From CAVZAB01 sp963773155 (GTDB lineage Bacteria; Pseudomonadota; Alphaproteobacteria; Rhizobiales; Beijerinckiaceae), in contig CAVZAB010000021.1 of the NCBI GenBank assembly GCA_963773155.1, positions 54,372 to 118,371 of the forward strand: 64,000 nucleotides of DNA, written 5' to 3'. Each line of letters begins with the position of its first letter. Position 1 is the first letter of the stretch. Under the pieces are notes generated by a model. That model was not told the DNA's origin and searched no databases. It saw only the letters and a list, made by a program, of their open reading frames with translations. Position numbers and translations under genes: made by a program. Positions 8,441-18,380 of the stretch are shown one piece after another.

Positions 8441-9163
8441 TCACGGCTCGCTTTCGCCGTTCCATTGCCCCGCTTCGATCTTGCCCGCCGCAATGACGGC
8501 CTGGGTTCGGCTGTCGACGTCGAGCTTTTGCAATATGGCGGAAACATGCGCCTTGACGGTCGCTTCCGAGACCGAGAGCTCATAGGCGATCTGTTTATTG
8601 AGGAGCCCTTCGGACAGCATCATCAGTACCCTGACCTGCTGCGGAGTGAGCGACGATAAGCGTCGCACAATGTCGCGGCTCTTGCTGTCGGCGGCCATCG
8701 AGAAATCGACATTGGCAGGCGTCCAGGCCTCGCCTTCGAGGACAGAGCGGATCGCCCGGCGAATGGTATCGGGATCGCTGGTCTTGGGTATGAACCCCGC
8801 CGCGCCGAAATCGATGCAGCGGCGAATGACATTGTGATCGTCATTGGCCGATACGACGACGACCGGCACCCCGGGATGCTGGGCTCGTAGATACATCAGA
8901 CCGGAAAAACCGCGCACGCCTGGCATGGTCAGATCGAGCAGGATCAGATCAAGTGGCGGACCGGCCTCCAGCACTGCGCCGACCGAGTCAAGATCGCCGG
9001 CCTCGACGATTTCGAGATTATCGAGCATGCCGCTCAGAGCTTGCCGCAAGGCGCCGCGGAATAGGGGGTGATCGTCGGCGATCAAGATGCGGGTCGATTG
9101 AGCCAAGCGGACACCTTCCCCTTGCCGGTCAGAGTCTGGGTTCCCCAAGCCCGCATCCGCCAT
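8441..9163 (-). CDS. NarL/LuxR-type response regulator, CrbR-like
   Basis: A two-component output protein of about 240 aa. The receiver domain (ILIADDHPLFRGAL at about 26-39, phospho-acceptor Asp77 in LILLDLTMPG, Lys in FIPKTSD) precedes a LuxR helix-turn-helix (LSSLTPQQVRVLMMLSEG, LNKQIAYELSVSEATVKAHVSAIL). It is transcribed divergently from a sodium:solute symporter 101 bases away, and a symporter-fused hybrid kinase lies at 30898-34451. This combination matches the CrbS/CrbR system that controls acetate use in Vibrio and Pseudomonas, so a role in short-chain acid uptake is plausible but inferred. Start uncertain: ATG 9163 is used; a TTG at 9106 with AAGGTG upstream would begin just before the receiver domain; a longer ATG exists at 9217. 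Confidence 0.9.
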   Translation of the reverse strand: MADAGLGNPDSDRQGEGVRLAQSTRILIADDHPLFRGALRQALSGMLDNLEIVEAGDLDSVGAVLEAGPPLDLILLDLTMPGVRGFSGLMYLRAQHPGVPVVVVSANDDHNVIRRCIDFGAAGFIPKTSDPDTIRRAIRSVLEGEAWTPANVDFSMAADSKSRDIVRRLSSLTPQQVRVLMMLSEGLLNKQIAYELSVSEATVKAHVSAILQKLDVDSRTQAVIAAGKIEAGQWNGESEP

Positions 9164-9264
9164 TAGGCTCAGGCCGATATCTGATTCTATTGTCGAACTT
9201 TGTCTTCGGATAGGCAAGACTGGAGCCGCGGTTCGACATTTTTGGCAGTAGCGGGATCACAGTC

Positions 9265-11032
9265 ATGGGCGACAATATCAGCCCGACCGACGAGGAACGG
9301 GCCCGAATCGACGGTCGCGTCGCTTTTGCGGCGAGCGCGTTTGTGGTCGTGGCAGCGCTCGTCATACTGCTCGACCGGGTCGGTGTGCCGCAGCGCCTGG
9401 TTGCGGTCCTGGTGCCCGGCCTGGCCCTGGCCGGTCTTGCCGGCATCGGATTTGTGGTGCGGACCATGCGGGTTTCGGGCTTCTACGCTGCCGGCCGCCT
9501 TGTTCCCTCGGCCTATGCGGGTCTGGGTGGCGCGGCGATTGCGAGCGGGCTCTGGCTACCCTTCGCGGCATCTGCGCAGCGCTATGATGGGTTGATCGCG
9601 CTGAGCCTTGCTGGCCTCATCGGCACCGCATGGGCCTATCTGCTGATCGCGCCGGTTCTGCGCAGCGCCGGCGCGTTTTCCATTGCCGACCTCCTCAGCG
9701 CAAGATTTCCCAACCCCATCTTCCGACTGACCTGTGTCGCAGCAATCGCCACCATTTGCGGCCTGACTTTCATGGCGGGGCTGGAGAGCGCCGCCGGCGG
9801 TCTCGCCCAATCGCTGGCGATGAGCCGCGGCGCCGGTTTGGTTTTGGTCGCCTGCGTGCTCGCCTGCATTGCGGTGCCAGGCGGGCTGTCCGGCATCGCC
9901 TGGGCGGCGGCAGGTGCCGGCGGCGTGATCCTTCTCGGCCTTGGCCTTCCCGTCGCCCTGCGGCTGATGGCCGGGATCGCCTTGCCGGCCCCCCTCTTCG
10001 GCGATCAAACCCAGTGGGGGCGTGCCGCAGCTCTTCTGTCGCAATGGGCAGGGCCGCCGACGGCTCTCTACCGCGTATCCGGCCTCGGTCTTTTGGTCTT
10101 GGTCACCGGCCTCGCCTTTCTGCCGCCACTGCTCAGCAATGGACTGGGCAGTCGCGACCGACGATCGGCCGCGCGGGCCGGGGCGTTGGCGGTGTTTTGG
10201 CAGGGCGTCATTCTGATCCTCGGCGCCACGACTTTGGCGTCCACGGCACTGGCGATTGCCGATGCCGGCATTGGAAAATCGCCGGAACTACTGCCGGTAT
10301 GGCTCTATGGTGAGAGCAGCCGTGGAAGTTTAAGCATCTGCGGCCAATTTGTGGCCAATGCAACGGCCGCCAAGGCCGCCTGCGCGGGCTTGCCGGAATT
10401 TGCCGGGCGGCTGACGGCTGCCGATCTGGCGCCGCACGGCGATCTATTGATTTCGCAGCCTTGCGGTCGCAACTGGTCTCGGACCGGCCTTTTCCGGCTT
10501 AACCGCCGCCGCCCTCGCGGTCATGACGACGCTGCTTGCCGCAGCGAGCCTGCAGGCTTTTGCGACCAGCATCGGCCATGACGCGGTCTATCGGATCCGC
10601 GACTCCGGTGCCTTGACCAGCCGAAGACTTGCGGTGACGCGAGCAATTTTGCTGGCCGGCCTGATCGGCGCCGTAGCGCTGCTGCGGCTGCGCGGCATCG
10701 ATCCGCGCGGCATGATCGGGCTTGCCGTCGCACTCTGCGCCGCCTTGATTGCGCCCGTGTTCCTGCTGGCCCTGGTGCCGCGCGTTCGCTCCGTTGATGC
10801 AACGATCGCGCTTGCGGTGGGACTGCTGGTCCTGGGCGGTTTTTTCCTCCTTGCTCCCGCCACCGATTTCGGGCGGCTCGCCGGAGTGGCGCTGGCGGCG
10901 GCGGGGCTCGTCATCGGCTGCGGCTTTGCGACCAGCTTTGTCGGCAACTCGGCCGATCGCCGGACCGCCGGCAAGGCGATGGCCCGCTGGCTGGGCGAGG
11001 ACGAATGGGTAGCGCCCGACCGTGGCGCTTAG
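9265..11032 (+). CDS. Sodium:solute symporter (SSS family, VC_2705-like), frameshifted near 10445
   Basis: An integral membrane transporter with about 13 predicted hydrophobic spans. The first frame runs to about 10447 and contains the SSS opening GFYAAGRLVPSAYAGLGGAA at about residue 71 and later loops. The second frame (ending 11032) continues ATGLGPAFSGLTAAALAVM and a SIGHD motif typical of the second half of SSS transporters. Skipping one base between 10441 and 10451 joins them into a 588-aa protein, a normal family length. The closest logic is the acetate/short-chain organic acid symporters found beside CrbR-type regulators; the substrate is inferred from context only. The response regulator is divergent, 101 bases upstream. 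It overlaps the ligase 3' end by 4 bases (convergent). Confidence 0.85.
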
Positions 11033-12681
11033 CTGGCGCCGGCAAGCGGGTCTTCGCTGCGGCCAAGGAGGCGATGCAGCGATTCGATCTGGTCGGCTTC
11101 CCCGACCGGCTTGTCCCAGCGAATGCGTGCGATCCGCGGAAAGCGCATCGCAAGACCCGAACGGTGGCGCGGCGACGGCTGGATTCCCTCGAAGGCGATT
11201 TCGAGGACGAGCCCTTGCGTCGGCTCGTGCACAACCTCGCGTACTGGGCCGTAGCGATTGATCGTGTGGCGGCGAACGAATTGGTCGAGTTCGACGAGTT
11301 CGGCGTCGGTAAAGCCGAAATAAGCCTTGCCGACCGGGACCACTTCGGTTCCTTTCCAGACCCCGAAGGTGAAATCCGAATAGAACGATGAGCGCTTGCC
11401 GTGCCCGCGCTGCGCATACATTAGGATCGCATCGATGGTGTAGGGATCGTGCTTCCACTTGTACCATTGGCCCTTCGGCCGGCCGGCGAGATAGGGGCTT
11501 TGCCGGCGCTTCAGCATCAACCCCTCGACCGCCGTTCTGCGCCCTTGAGCGGCGGCATTTTCCCGCGCCAGTCTGGCTTCTTCCCAGGTCGAAAACGGCA
11601 AAAGCGGCGACAGATCGATAGTCGTGACTGCAAGGCGCCCAACCAGCGCCTCGAGCCGGGCCCGACGGACCTCGAGCGGCAAGGGGCGCAGATCCTCGCC
11701 ATTGTCGAAGAGCAGATCATAGGCGCGCAGATGCGCAGGATACAGTCGCAGCAACCGGCCGGGCACCTGGCGCCGATTGAGCCGTTGCTGAAGCACGTTG
11801 AAGGGCATGACTTCGCCCGCCCGCATGATCATCAATTCGCCGTCGAGGCAGAAGTCGATGTGCTCCGCCTCGAGACTGGCGATGAGGTCGGGAAAGCCCG
11901 ACGAAATATCCTCGCCGCTGCGCGAATATAGGCGCAGGCACGCACCCCGCGCCGAGCGGCTCGCGGCGAGTTGGGCGCGGATGCCGTCCCACTTCCATTC
12001 GGCGATAAAATCGGCGGGATCGAGCCGCGAAAGCTCATCCGATTCGACGGCATGGGCGAGCATGGTCGGCCGGAACGGTGCCGGATCGTGGCGCACTGGC
12101 TGCAGTCCACGGCCCTCGATCCAGGCAAACAGCTCGGCATAGGGCGGTGACAGGCCGTGCCAGACTTCCTCGATCTGTGCGATATCGATCGACGCGCCTC
12201 GCCGCGCGGCCATTTCGGCAAGCGCCATTTTGGCAAGCCGCGATGACAGCCCGATCCGCAGCGCCCCCGTCACAAGTTTCAGCAAGGCCCATCGCTCGAT
12301 TTCCTCGAGACGGTCAAGCCAATCGGCAAGACGCTGCGGCAGGCTGGCCTTGGCGCCGGTCTGCAGGGTCTCGACAATTTCTGCCAGCGCCGGAGCGTCG
12401 GGTCCGGTTCCACCGCGCCACATCAGCGCCACCGTCTCGGCAAGGTCACCGACATAATCATAGGCGAGGGCAAAGAGGACCGGATCGGCGCGCGCGGCGA
12501 TCAGGCCGCGGATGAGAGCGGGCTTGGCATTCGGAAAATCCAATCGGCTGGCAATCGCAGCCAGACCATAGCCTCGATCGGGATCGGGGGTCGCCTCGAA
12601 ATATTCGACGAGCAGACGCAATTTCGCCGAGCGCGCCGGCTCGTAGCTCAAGCGGTCGAGCAAGGCGGCAAAACGTTTCAT
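11029..12681 (-). CDS. ATP-dependent DNA ligase of the Lhr/Exo/PdeM cluster
   Basis: A 550-aa ligase that seals nicks in DNA after self-adenylation. The nucleotidyl Lys is 230 in EWKWDGIRAQL (motif I). Further motifs are FCLDGELMI (III), VEGLMLKRRQSPY (IV) and GQWYKWKHDPYTIDA (V). An alpha-helical N-terminal DNA-binding domain covers about 1-200 and an OB-fold follows motif V to the end. It belongs to the bacterial ligases encoded next to an Lhr-type helicase, a metallo-beta-lactamase-fold nuclease and a phosphoesterase, a set implicated in crosslink/cisplatin damage repair. Its ATG overlaps the stop of the exonuclease gene (ATGA), so the pair is translationally coupled. Confidence 0.95.
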   Translation of the reverse strand: MKRFAALLDRLSYEPARSAKLRLLVEYFEATPDPDRGYGLAAIASRLDFPNAKPALIRGLIAARADPVLFALAYDYVGDLAETVALMWRGGTGPDAPALAEIVETLQTGAKASLPQRLADWLDRLEEIERWALLKLVTGALRIGLSSRLAKMALAEMAARRGASIDIAQIEEVWHGLSPPYAELFAWIEGRGLQPVRHDPAPFRPTMLAHAVESDELSRLDPADFIAEWKWDGIRAQLAASRSARGACLRLYSRSGEDISSGFPDLIASLEAEHIDFCLDGELMIMRAGEVMPFNVLQQRLNRRQVPGRLLRLYPAHLRAYDLLFDNGEDLRPLPLEVRRARLEALVGRLAVTTIDLSPLLPFSTWEEARLARENAAAQGRRTAVEGLMLKRRQSPYLAGRPKGQWYKWKHDPYTIDAILMYAQRGHGKRSSFYSDFTFGVWKGTEVVPVGKAYFGFTDAELVELDQFVRRHTINRYGPVREVVHEPTQGLVLEIAFEGIQPSPRHRSGLAMRFPRIARIRWDKPVGEADQIESLHRLLGRSEDPLAGAS

Positions 12682-13709
12682 GGCGCGGCATCCGCGCCCG
12701 GCGTGCGCGAAGGCTCGTCACCATAGGAAATGAGGTGGAGCGGTTGGGCCCGCAATCCCTGGCTTTGCACCCAATGCACAAGGGCGTCTTCCTGGCCATG
12801 GGTGACCCAGACGTCCGCGCAGCCCACCTCGCCGATCGTCGCGCACAGCCCGTCCCAATCGGCATGGTCGGAAATGACCAGGGGCAATTCGATTCCGCTT
12901 TGTTTGGCGCGCGCCCGAATCCGCATCCAGCCCGAGGCGAGCGCCCGGAGCGGGTCGGCAAAGCGGCGCGCCCACGGATCGGCGAGAGCCGCCGGCGGGC
13001 ACAGGACGATCTCGCCAGCAAGGCCGCGCCGGCTTGACGCATCGACCGGCCTGATATCGCCAAAATCCTGGCCGAATGCGCGATAGACGTCGAAAACGGC
13101 AGCCATCGCCCCATGAATATGGATCGGCCGCTGATAGCCGGCCCGGCGAAGCAGGGCGGCAAGCCTTTGCGCTTTGCCCAGCGAATAGGCGCCGACCAGA
13201 TGGGCGCGCTCGGGGAACAGGGCGCACGAAGAAAGAAGGCGAGCGATCTCGGCCGCGGCGGGCGGATGACGAAAGACCGGCAGACCGAATGTCGCTTCGC
13301 TAACGAACACATCGCACGCGACGGGCTCGAAGCCCACGCAAGTCGGATCCGCGGTCCGTTTGTAATCGCCGGAAACGACGATTCGACGGGCGCCCTGGAC
13401 GATTGCGACTTGCGCCGAGCCGAGGACATGGCCGGCCGGCCAAAACTTGACTGTGACCTCGCCAAGGCGAATCGACTTGCCAAATCCGATCGATTGCGCC
13501 CGGCCGGCAAAATTCTCGCCGAGCCTGGCTCGCATCAGCGCCAATGTTTCGGGGGTCGCCAGCACCTTGGCGTGGCCGGCGCGGGCGTGATCAGAATGGG
13601 CGTGGGTGATCAGGGCCCGTTCCACCGGTCGCATCGGATCGATGTGGAATTGCCCGGTCGGGCAATAGAGGCCCTCCGGGCTCAGTGTCAGGACGTCGGC
13701 AGCCGGCAT
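12678..13709 (-). CDS. Ligase-associated exonuclease, metallo-beta-lactamase fold
   Basis: A 343-aa metal-dependent nuclease related to the SNM1/Apollo fold. The metal motif HAHSDHA is at 36-42, with downstream ligands in AGHVLGSAQV and SGDYK, and a late conserved ISDHADWDGL in the beta-CASP-like C-terminal part. It is expected to process DNA ends for the coupled ligase. I chose ATG at 13709 (MPAADVLTLSPEG) because the conserved domain begins there and AGGG lies just upstream; the in-frame start at 13817 would overlap the divergent methyltransferase gene. It is the first gene of the minus-strand arm of the repair cluster. Confidence 0.93.
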   Translation of the reverse strand: MPAADVLTLSPEGLYCPTGQFHIDPMRPVERALITHAHSDHARAGHAKVLATPETLALMRARLGENFAGRAQSIGFGKSIRLGEVTVKFWPAGHVLGSAQVAIVQGARRIVVSGDYKRTADPTCVGFEPVACDVFVSEATFGLPVFRHPPAAAEIARLLSSCALFPERAHLVGAYSLGKAQRLAALLRRAGYQRPIHIHGAMAAVFDVYRAFGQDFGDIRPVDASSRRGLAGEIVLCPPAALADPWARRFADPLRALASGWMRIRARAKQSGIELPLVISDHADWDGLCATIGEVGCADVWVTHGQEDALVHWVQSQGLRAQPLHLISYGDEPSRTPGADAAP

Positions 13710-13806
13710 CGCCCTAAGATAGGGTTTTTGCAGCAAAGGTCGACCGTGCCCTTGACCTTGTCGAGGCGGCGCGCTTTGTCCGGAAACCGACCGAGACAGC
13801 AAAGCA
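13710..13806. promoter_or_regulatory. Divergent promoter region between the two arms of the repair cluster
   Basis: This 97-base gap is the only non-coding space between the exonuclease-ligase pair (minus) and the methyltransferase-helicase-PdeM genes (plus). It must therefore hold the promoters of both arms unless transcription enters from further away. I see no clear -35/-10 pair and no SOS-box-like palindrome that I could support. Confidence 0.4.
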
Positions 13807-14788
13807 ATGGGCGTCATTTTTGGCAGTTCAGGCGATTTGAGGGCCGACCGGCGCTATGCCTATGCGCTCGCCTCCTTGGCCGAGGGCGATGGCGCGGTGG
13901 CGGCAGATCTGCTGCTGCAGGTGCTTGAAATCGCGCCGGACTGGGCTGCCGCCTGGTTCGCGCTCGGGGAGGCACGCCTTCGCCTGGGCGATGTCGAGGC
14001 GGCCCGTCAAGCTTTCGTCCGCGCCGTTGCCCTCGACCCTGACGACCGGCTCGGCGCCAACCTGCACTTGCTGCGGCTTGGCGCGCGCTTGCTTGGGGCG
14101 AGCCTGCCGGCCGCTTATGTCCGTCATCTTTTCGATCAATATGCCGATCGCTTCGAAGCCCATCTCGGCGAGACTTTGGCCTATCGCGTGCCGGCACTTG
14201 TGCGCGCCGCACTTGAGGCGGCACAGCCAACCGACCGGCCGTGGCCACGATTCGCGCGCGTGCTCGATCTCGGCTGCGGCACCGGAATGGCGGGGCGTGC
14301 CCTGTTCGGATGCTTCGATCGAATTCTGCGGCGTCGACCTTTCGCCACGGATGATCAGCAAGGCGGCCCAGTCAGGGCTTTACGACGAACTTGTCGAAGC
14401 CGATATCCTCGCCTTTCTCGAAGCGGACAATGATGCTCGTTTCGACCTTGTTGTCGCGTGCGATGTCTTCATCTATTTCGGTGACCTGCGGCGCCCTTTG
14501 GCGGGTGTTGCAGATCGGCTTGCGCCGGGCGCGCTCTTCGCCTTCAGCGTCCAGACCTCAACCGATGGTGAGGCGGCGGCTGCCGGCTTTGATCTCGGCC
14601 AAGACCTCCGCTTTTCGCATGCTGGCGCTCACGTTCACGCCGCGGCAGCTTCCGCCGGTCTTGCCATCCAGCTGACCAAGGCTGCGGTATTGCGCAAGGA
14701 TCGCGGCGAAGATGTCCACGGCGCGATATATGTCCTGCAAAATGATACGAAATGCAGCGCCGCGAATTGCCATCCGGGCCGCAGATGA
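13807..14788 (+). CDS. TPR-containing SAM-dependent methyltransferase, frameshifted near 14308
   Basis: N-terminal tetratricopeptide repeats (about 15-85, with ALASLAEGDGAVAADLLLQ and FALGEARLRLGDVEAARQA) are fused to a class I methyltransferase. The SAM-binding loop VLDLGCGTGMAG is at about 152-163. After ALF near 14307 the frame breaks; the frame ending at 14788 continues CGVDLSPRMISKA (motif II) and DLVVACDVFIYFGDL (motif IV). Dropping one G at 14308 gives a 326-aa protein. Its substrate is unknown; the TPRs suggest a protein target or partner. The stop overlaps the helicase ATG (ATGA, 14785-14788), which ties its expression to the DNA-repair genes. It is not a usual member of that cluster. 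Confidence 0.88.
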
Positions 14789-17326
14789 TTGTGCGCCGCG
14801 CTCGGTTCGAACACGGCGAGCCTGCCGAGGGCGAGGTTCTGCCTGACCCATTTGCCGGCTGGTTCGCAGGCCGCAATTGGCGTCCGCGCGCCCATCAACT
14901 CGACTTGTGGCGACTTGCACGGGCCGGCGAGAATATCTTGCTGATCGCACCGACCGGGGCCGGCAAGACATTGGCCGGCTTCTTGCCGAGCCTGATCGAA
15001 TTGGCCGGCCTTCGAAAGCGACGCAGCCGCGGTCTGCACACGCTCTATATCTCGCCGCTAAAGGCGCTGGCGGTCGACGTGGCGCGCAATCTCTACGCGC
15101 CAGTTGCCGAGATGCAGTTGCCGGTGCGGGTCGAGACGCGGACCGGCGACACGCCGGCTGGCAAGCGCCGGCGTCAACGCAGCGACCCACCTGATATTCT
15201 ACTGACGACGCCCGAACAATTGGCGCTATTGATAGCGAGCGCCGATTCATGGCGTTTGTTTGAAGGCTTGCAAAACGTCGTGATCGACGAATTGCACGCA
15301 ATGGTGCGCTCGAAGCGCGGCGATCTTCTGGCGCTGGGACTCGCCAGATTGCGGACCATTGCCCCGATCATGCGGTCGATTGGTCTGTCGGCGACTGTTT
15401 CGGATCCGGACTATCTCCGCCGCTACCTGACCGCGGGAGCGCCTGCGGCACTGGTCGTTGCTGACGGCGCGGCGCGGCCTGAATTGGAGATCCTCGATAC
15501 GAACGAACGTTTGCCCTGGTCTGGCCACGGCGCCCGTCATGCGATCGGCGAAATCTACCAGCGGTTGAAGTCGACGCGCCTCGCTCTTTTGTTTGTCAAT
15601 ACCCGCAGCCAAGCGGAGTCGGTTTTTCAGGAACTCTGGCGAATCAACGACGATGCGCTGCCGATTGCGCTGCATCATGGCTCGCTCGATGCCGGCCAAC
15701 GCCGTCGCGTCGAGGAGGCGCTGGCGGCGGGTCGGCTGAAGGCGGTCGTCTGCACATCGACCCTTGATCTTGGCATCGATTGGGGCGAAGTCGATCTCGT
15801 CGTCAATATTGGTGCACCGAAGGGCGCGTCTCGCCTGATCCAGCGGATCGGCCGGGCCAATCACAGACTCGACGAGCCATCGCGGGCTTTGCTGGTTCCG
15901 GCCAATCGATTCGAGGTTTTGGAATGCCGGGCAGCGGTCGAGGCGGCACTTGCGGGCGTGCAGGATGCGGTGGTCGCTCGACCAGGCGCTCTCGACGTGC
16001 TCGCCCAGCACATCGTCGGCATGGCCTGCGCGGCGCCCTTCGAGGCCGCCGCCTTGTTTGCCGAAGTCCGATCGAGCGCGCCGTATGGCGCACTCGCCGA
16101 AACCGATTTCGCGGCGACCCTCGACTTTGTCGCAACCGGCGGCTATGCGCTCAGGAGCTACGAACGCTTCGCGCGGATAAGGCGTCGGGCCGATGGCGCC
16201 TGGCGGATCGCCAATCCTCGTTTCGTGCAGAGCTACCGGCTCAACATAGGCACGATTGTCGAGGAACCCATGCTCAAAATTCGGCTGATCCGCGGCCAAT
16301 CCGAGCGGCGTCGGGGGCCGCGCCAGACTCTCTACACTGGGCCGGTGAGGACCGGCGGCCGCGTCCTCGGCGCGATTGAAGAATATTTCCTGTCGACACT
16401 CAGCCCCGGCGAAACGTTTCTGTTCGGCGGCGAGATTCTGGCACTCCATGGTCTCGTCGAAAACGAGGCCCTGGTGACTCGCGCCGCCGGCGATGCGCCA
16501 CGCGTTCCCGCCTACATGGGCGGCCGGTTTCCATTGTCGACGCACCTTGCCGCGCGGGTCCGGCAGATTCTATCCCAGCCGCAGACTTGGCTGGCGCTGC
16601 CAGGCCAGGTGCGCGACTGGCTCGAACTGCAACGCGAGCGGTCCGACTTGCCGGGGCCAGATCGGCTGCTCGTTGAAACCTTTCCGCGGGCCGAACGGCA
16701 TTTTCTCGTCACCTATCCTTTCGAGGGGCGCCTGGCGCACCAGACGCTTGGCATGCTGCTGACCCGGCGGATGGAGCGGCTGGGTTTGCGCCCGATGGGC
16801 TTTGTCGCCAATGATTACGCGCTTGCGGTCTGGAGTCTCGGCGACGCCGGCAGCCTGGCGTGCAGCGGCGAGAGGTCGCTTGCCGAGCTATTCTCGCAGG
16901 ATATGCTGGGCGACGATCTCGAATCCTGGCTCGACGAATTCGACGCTGATGAAACGGACTTTCCGCCAGTGCGCGATCATCGGCGGCCTGATTGAGCGGC
17001 GTCATGGCGGCAGGGAAAAAACCGCCCGGCAAATGACAGTTTCGACAGACCTGATCTATGACGTATTGCGGCGCCACCAGCCCGACCATCTGCTGTTGCG
17101 GGCGGCGCGGATCGACGCGACGTCAGGTCTGCTCGATCTTGGCCGGCTGGCCGAAATGTTGGCGCGCAATGCTGGCCGGATAGCCCACAAGAACCTTTCG
17201 CGCATTTCGCCGCTGGCGGTACCGATCATGCTGGAGATCGGCCGCGAATCGATCTTTGGCGAGGCCCAGGAGGTCTTGCTTGCGGAGGCTGCGGCGACGC
17301 TCCTTCGTGAGGCGGCTGAGCCATGA
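14785..17326 (+). CDS. Lhr-core type ligase-associated DEXH helicase, frameshifted near 16945
   Basis: A superfamily 2 ATP-dependent 3'-5' helicase of the DNA-repair cluster. Walker A APTGAGKT is at 55-62, the Walker B box IDELHAM near 167-173 and motif VI QRIGRANHR near 353-361. The winged-helix and Lhr-core C-terminal domains follow. The first frame reads to DEFDA near 16945 and then ends in nonsense at 16995. The next frame continues LMKRTFRQCAIIGGLIERR and STDLIYDVLRRHQPDHLLL to a stop at 17326, the expected Lhr-core C-terminus. One surplus base near 16945 explains this, and the repaired protein is 846 aa. ATG 14785 overlaps the methyltransferase stop; ATG 14752 is an alternative. The stop overlaps the pdeM start (ATGA). 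Confidence 0.93.
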
Positions 17327-18039
17327 CCTCGCCGGCCGGCGCGCAAAAATTGCCGGTCATCGCAACCCCGCTTGCCATTGCCGGCATCGGCTTTCTCGCC
17401 GATCCCTCAGGGGCGCTTTTTTGCGAAAGCCAGGCGACGCTGCTCGTTGCCGATCTGCATCTCGAAAAGGGCTCGTCGCAGGCCCGCCGCGGCCAATTGT
17501 TGCCGCCCTTCGACACGGCGGCCACACTAGCGCGGCTTGCCGAGGTTATCATCCGCTACATGCCACGCCGCGTGATAGCACTCGGCGACAGTTTTCACGA
17601 TGCCGATGGTCCCGCCCGGCTGTCGGCAGGCGACCGGGCAAGCCTTGTCGCGCTGCAGGCGGGACGCGATTGGATCTGGCTGTCGGGCAACCATGATCCA
17701 CGGCCGCCTTTGGGTTGTGCGGGCGTCGGGCTCGATGCCTGGCAGATGGGCCGGCTGGCGCTGCGGCACCTGCCGCATGTCGGACCGACAGACGGCGAAA
17801 TAGCCGGTCATCTGCATCCGGTGGCTCGGCTATCGGCGCGCGGTCGGGTGATGCGCCGGCGTTGCTTCGTCAGCGATGGCATGCGCTGCATCTTGCCGGC
17901 CTTCGGGGCTTTTGCCGGCGGCCTGAATATTCGCGATCCGGCCTTTGCGCCCTATTTTGCTGCAGCTTCAGCATGCGCTTACGTGCTTGGGACCAATACC
18001 CTCTATCGGCTATCGGCCGATCTTTGCCTCGCCGACTAG
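17323..18039 (+). CDS. pdeM: Ligase-associated metallophosphoesterase PdeM
   Basis: A 238-aa calcineurin-like phosphoesterase that completes the repair set with ligase, exonuclease and helicase. Metal-binding motifs are in order: DLHLEKG (about 45-51), GDSFHD (about 88-93), SGNHDP (about 122-127) and GHLHP (about 162-166). Enzymes of this family are manganese-dependent DNA nucleases or phosphodiesterases thought to clean DNA ends. The ATG overlaps the helicase stop by 4 bases, so the genes are coupled. The C-terminal part (SDGMRCILPAFGAFAGGLNI) is the family's usual ending. Confidence 0.95.
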   Translation: MTSPAGAQKLPVIATPLAIAGIGFLADPSGALFCESQATLLVADLHLEKGSSQARRGQLLPPFDTAATLARLAEVIIRYMPRRVIALGDSFHDADGPARLSAGDRASLVALQAGRDWIWLSGNHDPRPPLGCAGVGLDAWQMGRLALRHLPHVGPTDGEIAGHLHPVARLSARGRVMRRRCFVSDGMRCILPAFGAFAGGLNIRDPAFAPYFAAASACAYVLGTNTLYRLSADLCLAD

Positions 18040-18342
18040 GCGGATTTGTCTGGATATCTGGGTCGCCCTGCGGCCGCAACGTTTCTCGCGAACGCGTCGT
18101 TGCCGGATCCGGGAGAGCTGCCAGGTCGCCGCCGATCGGTGGCGCGATAGCGTGGCGGCCGCCGTGGCGAAAGGCGACGCCAAACACAAGCGCGAACCCG
18201 ATCGCGGCCTGGTTGCGCATCGTATCCTACTGATTTGCAGGTTGAATGGGTCGCACACGGGGCATGAATACCGGGCGAAAGACCAGCCGCGCGCGCCGCC
18301 GTGAAATTATGCGGGCGCAGCGGGGAAAAAGATATACCAAGT
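18040..18342. other. Intergenic, no gene seen
   Basis: About 300 bases between pdeM and the ArsR-family gene. I see no supported reading frame or RNA. The last part becomes AT-richer toward the inverted repeat ahead of the regulator. Confidence 0.5.
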
Positions 18343-18378
18343 GGTTTACAATTTGCGGCGTTCAAGTAATAGTAAACC
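18343..18378. promoter_or_regulatory. Inverted repeat GGTTTAC-22-GTAAACC, candidate operator of the ArsR-family gene
   Basis: GGTTTAC at 18343-18349 and GTAAACC at 18372-18378 form a perfect 7-base inverted repeat in an AT-rich patch, ending 2 bases before the regulator's ATG at 18381. ArsR-type repressors normally bind such palindromes over their own promoters, so autoregulation is plausible. The spacing of 22 bases is larger than in a simple operator, so two half-sites on one helix face is an alternative reading. Confidence 0.4.
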
Positions 18379-18380
18379 GT

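Noticed and set aside
16802..17326. Separate small gene between the helicase and pdeM
   Set aside because: Its second half is the normal Lhr-core C-terminus (LIERR, STDLIYDVLRRH), so it is the frameshifted end of the helicase.
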